Position numbers and translations under genes: made by a program
Assembly: GCA_029933635.1 (NCBI GenBank)
Contig: JAOZNS010000015.1
Span: 8,108 to 22,629, forward strand
Origin: Candidatus Zixiibacteriota bacterium
GTDB lineage: Bacteria; Zixibacteria; MSB-5A5; SM1-73
Direction: 5' to 3'
Length of the DNA stretch: 14,522 nucleotides
Part shown: one piece after another, positions 13,477-14,522 of the stretch
Numbering within the stretch: position 1 is the stretch's first letter
Layout of the letters: each line of letters begins with the position of its first letter
The notes under the pieces: model-generated
Seen by the model: the letters and a program-made list of their open reading frames with translations, nothing else
Told to the model about the DNA's origin: nothing
The model's database searches: none

Positions 13477-14522
13477 ATGTCACCTTTGGACTCACGAAAA
13501 ACATCTGAAGCTGAAAAATCTACCTGGAAGGGGAAAGAGTCCATAGAGCTGGACGATACCCTGGTGCAGATGGAGGCGGTCTTCGAGCAGGTGAGAAAGG
13601 CTCAACCCAGGTTGGAGACAGAAAGGGAAAGCTCCGATGCCTCAGAATCTCCCCAGGTGAGAAGGGATGATTTGGAGGCTTTGTTGGATATTAGCAAAGC
13701 CATCAACTCCACCTTGGTTTTGGATGACATCCTCCAAATGGTGATGCGTCGAGCGATAAAGCTTCTGCGGGCCGAGCGAGGATTTTTGATGCTTTTAGAC
13801 GATGAAGGCAACCTGCAGTTTAAAACGGCACACAATATCTGTAAGGAGTCACTGTCCAAGGAGGATTTTCGCATCTCCATGTCCATTGCCACCAGCGTGG
13901 CTAAAACTGGTAAATCAATATACACCTCCGACGCCCAACACGATGAAAGGTATTCCAAGCAGAAAAGTATCCTGGAGTTGGACTTAAAATCGATCATGTG
14001 TGTTCCGCTGAAGAGCAAGGAGAAGATAATCGGGATTTTGTATCTGGATAACAGCTCCAAAAGCAACATCTTTTTGGAAAGTGATCTTTATCTTTTTGAG
14101 CTTTTTGCCGGGCAGGCCGCCATAGCCATAGAAAACGCCAAGCTTTATGAGAACCTTTTGGCAATGAAAATCTACAATGAAAACGTGGTGAATAAGACCC
14201 CGGTTGGAATTGTGGTGGTAGATAATAATCTCATGATAACCATAGCCAACAAAACCTCCCATGAGATTTTCAAAAAAGCCGGCTGGAAAGAAAAATCCAA
14301 TCATCACACTTTAAAGAATCTTTCCCTTCTGGACTTAGTTCCTCTGGAGGATAAAACCAGGTGGAAGAGGATCTGCTATCAGGTTCTTTATACTGGCAAG
14401 CCCTTTGAGGAAGCCAGATCTTATCACAGATTTGGATCGGAGGAGATGGCTTTATCTTTGAAGGTGAGCCCCTTAAACAGCCATGACAACCGTATCCTGG
14501 GATTGATTTTGGTAATCGAGGG
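13477..14522 (+). CDS. GAF-PAS signalling protein (sensor kinase or regulator), 3' end outside window
   Basis: The frame runs from ATG 13477 without a stop to the right edge (348 codons). A strong Shine-Dalgarno, AAAGGAG at 13462-13468, lies eight bases before the ATG. Residues 1-65 are charged and low in structure. A GAF domain spans about 66-225, with LLDISKAINSTLVLDDIL at its start, LRAERGFLMLLDD, the IMCVPLKSKEKIIGILYLDN strand pair, and FAGQAAIAIENAKLYE at its end. A PAS-like domain begins near 235 (NKTPVGIVVVDNNLMI) and continues to the edge. There is no membrane segment, so it is a cytoplasmic sensor. The output domain lies outside the window. Histidine kinase, sigma-54 activator or diguanylate cyclase would all fit; the first two are the more usual partners of this order. 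Confidence 0.88.
   Translation, partial: MSPLDSRKTSEAEKSTWKGKESIELDDTLVQMEAVFEQVRKAQPRLETERESSDASESPQVRRDDLEALLDISKAINSTLVLDDILQMVMRRAIKLLRAERGFLMLLDDEGNLQFKTAHNICKESLSKEDFRISMSIATSVAKTGKSIYTSDAQHDERYSKQKSILELDLKSIMCVPLKSKEKIIGILYLDNSSKSNIFLESDLYLFELFAGQAAIAIENAKLYENLLAMKIYNENVVNKTPVGIVVVDNNLMITIANKTSHEIFKKAGWKEKSNHHTLKNLSLLDLVPLEDKTRWKRICYQVLYTGKPFEEARSYHRFGSEEMALSLKVSPLNSHDNRILGLILVIE

Overview
The window is about 14.5 kb of ordinary, densely packed bacterial chromosome of moderate GC content. It carries no tRNA, rRNA, CRISPR array, phage module or recognisable transposase. The host is evidently Gram-negative. It has a rod-elongation machine, a lipoprotein diacylglyceryl transferase and a secreted beta-barrel protein of outer-membrane type. 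Family variants such as the Cys-rich Lgt signature and the C+ form of ribosomal protein L28 fit a deep-branching or candidate-phylum lineage better than an enterobacterium. The phylum itself cannot be proved from this sequence.

Left part (1-3000, + strand): the 3' portion of a family 2 glycosyltransferase, a 73-residue zinc-ribbon protein of unknown function, accA (fatty acid synthesis), a 54-residue Trm112/UPF0434-type protein, and a PtsN-like phosphotransferase IIA protein. Two very short ORFs overlap neighbouring start regions and may couple or interfere with translation: one of 27 codons before accA, and one of 32 codons with a strong Shine-Dalgarno running into ptsN.

Centre (3050-8819, + strand): the core of the window is the elongasome and envelope cluster mreC - mreD - mrdA (PBP2) - rodA - lgt. 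MreC and MreD are the membrane scaffold. RodA polymerises glycan strands, PBP2 crosslinks them, and Lgt starts lipoprotein maturation. mreB is not in its usual place before mreC, where ptsN sits instead. PBP2 shows a Cys/Cys/His/Cys set spaced like the zinc site reported in other PBP2 proteins.

Right part (8868-14522): a ComF-type phosphoribosyltransferase and a secreted beta-barrel protein (GTG start at 9721) close the + strand run. A gene-free stretch of about 420 bp follows, then rpmB with its own promoter. A convergent radical SAM gene lies on the - strand (11242-12927). Next comes an intergenic region of about 550 bp that holds a 108-bp MITE-like element with perfect 11-bp terminal inverted repeats and two internal hairpins. 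The window ends inside a GAF-PAS signalling protein that continues past the right edge.

I did not find a convincing undescribed multi-gene system. The points most worth checking are the MITE-like element, the PBP2 metal site, the overlapping mini-ORFs and the beta-barrel protein.
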